Source: a virus. Taken from it: DNA of 42,744 nucleotides. The notes below the pieces were generated by a model. That model ran no database searches, was not told the DNA's origin, and saw only the letters and a program-made list of their open reading frames with translations. Location of the stretch: positions 1 to 42,744 of the IMG/VR virus record IMGVR_UViG_3300021504_000004; one strand, 5' to 3'. Below, piece after piece: positions 39,148 to 42,744 of this stretch. Every line of letters begins with the position of its first letter. The stretch's first letter is position 1. The translations under genes were made by a program, and so were the position numbers.

Positions 39148-39375
39148 ATGAAACAGCAAAAGGCACTTTTCACACAAAAGGAAATTATTCTAAATCATTT
39201 AAATAAGAAAAGCTTGACGTCATTAGAAGCTTTCAATCATTATGGAATAATGAGTTTGAATGTAATCATTCACAGGCTAAGAAGGTCTGGTTGTGACATT
39301 GAAACAACAAAAGAGGAAGGAGAAAACAGATTTGGAATGGAAGTTGAATTTGCTAGATACACACTTAATAAATAG
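39148..39375 (+). CDS. Helix-turn-helix protein (HTH_39-like)
   Basis: The 75-residue protein has the winged-helix pattern of small phage regulators: KEIILNHLNKKSLTSLEAFN, then GIMSLNVIIHRLRRSG (recognition helix near residues 36-46), then a basic wing. It is the first gene after promoter copy C. It could act on the shared early operators or on replication DNA. The fold is fairly sure. Confidence 0.75.
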   Translation: MKQQKALFTQKEIILNHLNKKSLTSLEAFNHYGIMSLNVIIHRLRRSGCDIETTKEEGENRFGMEVEFARYTLNK

Positions 39376-39378
39376 ATT

Positions 39379-39480
39379 ATGAAAAAGGAAACTAAAAAAA
39401 ACAAAGCAATCAATCATTTGATGAAGTATGATAAATCGAATACTGAAATTTATCATACTCAAAAGCATTGTAACATATGA
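39379..39480 (+). CDS. Small protein or HTH remnant (33 aa)
   Basis: A 33-codon frame begins at ATG 39379, three bases after the preceding stop. KNKAINHLMKYDKSNTEIYH reads like the first helix and turn of a small helix-turn-helix protein and then stops at 39480, overlapping the next frame by 53 bases. It may be a truncated gene. Support is weak. Confidence 0.35.
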   Translation: MKKETKKNKAINHLMKYDKSNTEIYHTQKHCNI

Positions 39481-39634
39481 AAGGGAAGGTTATTTTTTGG
39501 TTGCAATTTTTGAAAAATCATTCAGACCAAGATTCCATTACAAATTTCAGAAAGAAGAATCAAGAGATAATTTCATCAAGGAAGCCAAAGTAATTGAAGA
39601 TAAAGCAAAGGAGCAGATAAACATTATCAAATAG
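39428..39634 (+). CDS. Small basic hypothetical protein
   Basis: The frame has 68 codons from ATG 39428. The protein-like part appears to begin around residue 15 (TYEREGYFLVAIFEKSF); it is beta then helical, ending in a Lys/Glu-rich helix. The real start may be later or a frameshift may join it to the preceding small frame. No family is recognised. Confidence 0.5.
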   Translation: MINRILKFIILKSIVTYEREGYFLVAIFEKSFRPRFHYKFQKEESRDNFIKEAKVIEDKAKEQINIIK

Positions 39635-39763
39635 AATTGAATAAGAATTTAGTGTTGATGTGATAACTCAAGATAAAGTTAAACATAGGGTATTGGAATT
39701 TTTCATGGATGTACAGACACAAAACGATTTAATTGTATAGAAAACTATTTAAAATTGATTATT

Positions 39764-40033
39764 ATGACTTTGATAGATTTATTAAGATTTACATTCTTGA
39801 TTGGGACTAAAGAGTTGAGAATAAAAAGGGATCGAGAGTTGAATATTAAGTATTTTGAGATTAAGCCAGACTTGGACAAAGTGAAATCTTGCATTTATTC
39901 CTGCAAAAATAGAGTTCAGTTAGAGTCAGCCAGTAGAATGATTAAAATATTTTACAGAAGACATAAGGATTTGAGTTTGCTAATTGAATTAAAAAGGGAT
40001 TACAGAAATAAATTAGTAAATATATTATATTAA
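39764..40033 (+). CDS. Small basic helical protein
   Basis: The 89-residue protein starts at ATG 39764 (the in-frame TTG at 39755 is less likely). It is basic and helical, with a hydrophobic start (LIDLLRFTFLIG) that is too short and charged to be a sure membrane span, and CIYSCKNRV in the middle. It is followed by an AT-rich gap with the promoter of the next gene. Function unknown. Confidence 0.6.
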   Translation: MTLIDLLRFTFLIGTKELRIKRDRELNIKYFEIKPDLDKVKSCIYSCKNRVQLESASRMIKIFYRRHKDLSLLIELKRDYRNKLVNILY

Positions 40034-40048
40034 TTAAAATAAATATTC

Positions 40049-40056
40049 TATATTTG
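40049..40056 (+). promoter_or_regulatory. -7 element before the XRE gene
   Basis: TATATTTG matches the -7 consensus 23 bases before the ATG. No clear -33 TTTG lies 19-21 bases upstream, so the promoter may need an activator or be weak. Confidence 0.45.
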
Positions 40057-40078
40057 TGATAAATTAATACAAAAAGAA

Positions 40079-40315
40079 ATGGATGGACAGAAATTGCAAG
40101 AGGTAAGTTTAAAGGAACTTATTAAAATTGTAGCAGTAAATAACAAGATGACTTTGACAGAAGTTGCTGAAGCATCTGGAAGAACTCAATCATCATTATC
40201 AAATGCTTTGAAAAGGGGTAATATAAATGTATCTTTACTAAGAGATATTCTAAAGGGCTGTAAAGAGCCTTTAGTAATAAGTATTTCTAATGGTCAAAAA
40301 TATATTTTAAAATGA
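40079..40315 (+). CDS. XRE/Cro-type regulator
   Basis: The 78-residue protein has a helix-turn-helix at about residues 22-42 (MTLTEVAEASGRTQSSLSNAL) followed by LLRDILKGC and a beta end (LVISISNGQKYIL). It is one of two small XRE-type regulators in the window (the other is at 14904) and is the best candidate, with the HTH at 39148, for binding the shared early dyads. It overlaps the next gene by four bases (ATGA). Confidence 0.75.
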   Translation: MDGQKLQEVSLKELIKIVAVNNKMTLTEVAEASGRTQSSLSNALKRGNINVSLLRDILKGCKEPLVISISNGQKYILK

Positions 40316-41226
40316 GAAGTTTAAGTGGTTTAAAACCTGAAGATATTGTCTTTATAGATATTGAAACGGTAAGACGTTGCGAAAATCTAATTGAAGGATC
40401 TAGGGATTATGAAGCTTGGAAAAGAAAGCTTGGAAGGAGATTAGAAAAGCAGGATATTGATATCATTGATGATTATCATAGTCGAGCTGCATTCTTTCCA
40501 GAGTTTTCAAGAATTGCTTGCATATCTGTTGGAAGGATTGTCGGTAAAAAGATAGTTGTTAGGACTTATCAGTATGAAGATGAACATAAGATACTAGACT
40601 ACTTTAATACAGACTTAGAAAATGTATTTAGGAAAAATCCTAATACAATACTTTGCGGTCATTCTATCAAGAAGTTTGATGTTCCTTTTTTGATGAAAAG
40701 GTCAATTTCAAAAGGTATAATTCCGTCAACTCTAATAGATGTTGGAGGACTAAAGGCGTGGGATGTTAAGATGATAGATACTATCGAGCTGTGGAAGGGT
40801 ACAGGATTCTATAATTGTTCATTAGATTCAATGTGCTTATCTCTTGATATTGATAGTTCAAAGGATGAGATAAGTGGTTCTGAAGTTGGGGATCTTTACT
40901 ATGTAGATGGAGGTATTGAGAAAATAGTAAACTATTGTGAAAAGGATGTTGTTGCAGTAATAAATTGCTTTAGGAAGATGAATTTTCAAGATGTTCTCAC
41001 TATTATAGACCATCAGGAAGTAAAAGAGCCAGAGCCAGAAACTTTATTTCAAAGAATTGCAAATACTGGAGTCATAAATGAAGAAGATGAAATAGAAATC
41101 ATAAAAGAAGCATCTTTATTGAATCACAAAGAAAAGCAGTTATTTATTGACATGATAAAAGCATCATTGTCTAGATTAGGTCAGGAACTTACAGAAGAAA
41201 TAGAATTGGAAATATTAAAATCATAA
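40312..41226 (+). CDS. 3'-5' exonuclease related to the PolB exonuclease domain
   Basis: The 304-residue protein has Exo I VFIDIET (D16, E18), Exo II GHSIKKFDVPFL (with D123) and Exo III NYCEKDVV (Y208, D212), all catalytic residues of the DnaQ/PolB-type exonuclease fold. The C-terminal 80 residues are acidic and extra. It degrades single-stranded DNA 3'-5' and may work with the PD-(D/E)XK nuclease six bases downstream in replication or recombination. It is intact, unlike the copy at 9813-10239. Confidence 0.88.
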   Translation: MRSLSGLKPEDIVFIDIETVRRCENLIEGSRDYEAWKRKLGRRLEKQDIDIIDDYHSRAAFFPEFSRIACISVGRIVGKKIVVRTYQYEDEHKILDYFNTDLENVFRKNPNTILCGHSIKKFDVPFLMKRSISKGIIPSTLIDVGGLKAWDVKMIDTIELWKGTGFYNCSLDSMCLSLDIDSSKDEISGSEVGDLYYVDGGIEKIVNYCEKDVVAVINCFRKMNFQDVLTIIDHQEVKEPEPETLFQRIANTGVINEEDEIEIIKEASLLNHKEKQLFIDMIKASLSRLGQELTEEIELEILKS

Positions 41227-41232
41227 ATTTTA

Positions 41233-41913
41233 ATGGAAAGAAAAATAAGATTACCACGCACGACAGCAGACGGTAAACCTAGAATTAGTTACAGCCAATA
41301 CAAATTATGGAAAGATCTGAATTCATTCAATCTGGGAGTAGATGGGTGGAAGGAGTATATAGTTAATTACTTTCTTGGTTTCCGATTTCCAGATAAAGGT
41401 TGGGGAGAATTTGGGCGTGATGTAGAAGATTACGTTTGCACAAGAAAAGGAAAAGAGAAGTTTAAAAGTCTGGAACGCAAAACTTTAGACAAGATTAAGC
41501 CTTTGGGTACTTTTCAGAAAGAAATTGAAGTTGACTTTGGAGAATTCGTACTATTCGGGTACATTGATGATTGTAAAGAAGATCTTTCAGTAATCAGGGA
41601 TTACAAAACAGCCAGTAAATCAAGCAAGGAAAAATATTACTCTAGTGATTTTTGTCAATTAGACTTTTATGCTATGTTTGCTATACAAGAAACTGGAGAG
41701 ATACCAGACTTGGAAGTTGTTATAATTGAAAGGAAAGGAAATTGTATGTTCTCTGGAGGTAGAGAAAAATTGTCAGTTGGAACAAATATCTGGACAAATC
41801 CAATATACACAGACCTTGATAGAATCGAGCATCTAAAGGAAGATTTAACAAGTGTAGTACATGAAATATCAGACTATTACAATTTATATTTAAGCTTAAT
41901 AAACAAGAAGTAA
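41233..41913 (+). CDS. PD-(D/E)XK nuclease
   Basis: The 226-residue protein has the core GYIDD (D112) ... VIRDYKTAS (D123, K125), then DFCQLDFYAMF with a Gln/Asp pair (about residues 140-150), the layout of Cas4/RecB-type and phage PD-(D/E)XK exonucleases. There are no Cys for an iron-sulphur cluster. It probably processes DNA ends for recombination, with the exonuclease before it and the helical protein after it in one operon. Confidence 0.82.
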   Translation: MERKIRLPRTTADGKPRISYSQYKLWKDLNSFNLGVDGWKEYIVNYFLGFRFPDKGWGEFGRDVEDYVCTRKGKEKFKSLERKTLDKIKPLGTFQKEIEVDFGEFVLFGYIDDCKEDLSVIRDYKTASKSSKEKYYSSDFCQLDFYAMFAIQETGEIPDLEVVIIERKGNCMFSGGREKLSVGTNIWTNPIYTDLDRIEHLKEDLTSVVHEISDYYNLYLSLINKK

Positions 41914-41915
41914 AT

Positions 41916-42744
41916 ATGGCAAAAAACGAAAAAAACGAAGAAGTGAAAGTTCTCACAGTAGATCAAGCTTTGGAAACAGTAGAAATAAAGGATGTTGCTA
42001 CTGGAGAAAATGGAGAATTAGTTAAGTTGGTAGATGTTGAACATACCAGAGGTATAATAGTTCAGTTGTCCAAAAAGTACAAAAAGCTAGTTGTAACAAA
42101 GGATAACTACAAAAAAGAAGGTGCTGAAGCTGAAAAAATATTAAGGCAAACCAGATATTCTTTACAGAAAGTTTCAAAGTCAAACATTAGCATCTTAAAT
42201 AAAGCCAAAAAAGAGGACAAGGAGCTATTCGAATCTTTAATTGATATCATACAACCAATTGAGGAAAAACTAAAGATAGGGATAGAAGAATTCAAGGATA
42301 TAGCTCAAAGAGAGAAAGAGTTACAAGAGAAGCTTGAGGAGGAAAAGATAAAAAACATCACTAATAAGCTAAAGGACTTAGATGTTTGGTTTGAAAAGAA
42401 AATTGTTACTGCTAAAACTCAAGAAGATATCATTGAATACAATCTAGAACTTGATAATTTAGAAAAGGAATTTGAATCTTTTGGAGATTTTGAATTCGAT
42501 GCAAAAAAGATCCATGCAGCTTTCATAGGAAGAAGAAAAGAAATAGAATTGAGAGTAAAGGAAGTTTCTGAACTTGAGGAGGAAAGATTGCAAAGAGAGA
42601 AAAATAAAGGTGTAATTCTTGAGATGAGAATTAAAACTTTACTTGAAATGGATTATAAAAATGATCCTCAATCAGAAAAATTAACTGGAGTCAAAAATTT
42701 CACTCATTCTGAAATATTAGGATTCAACGAAATTGAATGGTACA
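41916..42744 (+). CDS. Coiled-coil phage protein, DUF1351-like (3' end outside window)
   Basis: The frame starts at ATG 41916, two bases after the nuclease stop, and is open to the window end (276 codons). After an acidic N-terminus (1-40) the protein is a long charged helical region (about 60-240) with EELQEKLEEEK-like heptads, then a small C-terminal domain begins (FTHSEILGFNEIEWY). The pattern resembles DUF1351-type proteins that sit beside recombination genes. It may continue at base 1 of the window. Confidence 0.7.
   Translation, partial: MAKNEKNEEVKVLTVDQALETVEIKDVATGENGELVKLVDVEHTRGIIVQLSKKYKKLVVTKDNYKKEGAEAEKILRQTRYSLQKVSKSNISILNKAKKEDKELFESLIDIIQPIEEKLKIGIEEFKDIAQREKELQEKLEEEKIKNITNKLKDLDVWFEKKIVTAKTQEDIIEYNLELDNLEKEFESFGDFEFDAKKIHAAFIGRRKEIELRVKEVSELEEERLQREKNKGVILEMRIKTLLEMDYKNDPQSEKLTGVKNFTHSEILGFNEIEWY

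Noticed and set aside
39660-39740. 26-codon GTG frame in the gap before 39764
   Set aside because: Non-ATG start, very short, no motif and no conserved spacing to its neighbours.
1458-42295. Long reverse-strand frames, for example 1458-1721, 3148-3459, 10544-10849, 38549-38827
   Set aside because: All lie opposite well-supported + strand genes, have hydrophobic low-complexity products typical of antisense of AT-rich genes, and have no promoters of their own.
1-42744. CRISPR arrays, insertion sequences, integrase and attachment site
   Set aside because: No regularly spaced repeats, transposase motif or recombinase motif was found; repeated DNA is limited to the promoter copies and palindromes described.

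Overview
The window looks like the genome of one tailed double-stranded DNA phage (siphovirus-like) of a Bacteroidota host, most likely a Flavobacteriaceae member. Reasons: the DNA is very AT-rich; every supported gene lies on the + strand in tight or overlapping operons; promoters fit the Bacteroidota form TTTG-N19-21-TAnnTTTG instead of -35/-10 boxes; start codons lack clear Shine-Dalgarno sequences; and several families (DUF4494-like, YopX-like, a DUF6808-like lysis protein) are common in Bacteroidota phages. No integrase, transposase, CRISPR array, tRNA or rRNA was recognised. The two cut genes at the ends may be halves of one gene, in which case the window is close to a complete circularly permuted genome (one base out of frame at the join).

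Layout. 1-247: end of a lysine-rich helical protein, then a hairpin terminator. 451-8837: accessory block of mostly small, unrecognised genes, including an HNH-type nuclease, a MazG-like pyrophosphohydrolase, an adenine methyltransferase and a P-loop protein; several of these genes end in imperfect palindromes. 8908-12627: early conserved block with a RadC-type JAMM protein, a disrupted DnaQ-like exonuclease, a DUF4494-like protein, a YopX-like protein, a zinc ribbon protein and a secreted protein. 12687-14586: small and large terminase subunits. 14587-15289: a 317-base non-coding stretch with three promoters, a terminator and a possible small RNA, then an XRE regulator with an operator dyad on its own promoter.

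15340-32165: head and tail operon: tube-like structural protein, portal with a zinc-finger-like insertion, scaffold candidate, major capsid candidate, connector/completion proteins, tail chaperones with an apparent programmed -1 frameshift, tape measure and distal tail proteins. 32198-36931: a small gene with its own promoter, then beta-helix and other host-contact tail proteins. 36952-38987: lysis block (DUF1353 protein, holin, M15 peptidase, spanin-like protein). 39148-42744: second early block with two DNA-binding regulators, a PolB-type 3'-5' exonuclease, a PD-(D/E)XK nuclease and a coiled-coil protein.

Regulation. Three promoters (before 451, 9359 and 39148) share a 17-base box and a dyad CAAATA-N10-TATTTG that covers the -33 element, so the three early blocks are probably switched together by one phage regulator. 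The structural operon has a separate strong promoter at 15266-15297. All function calls are from reading the sequence; no database search was run.
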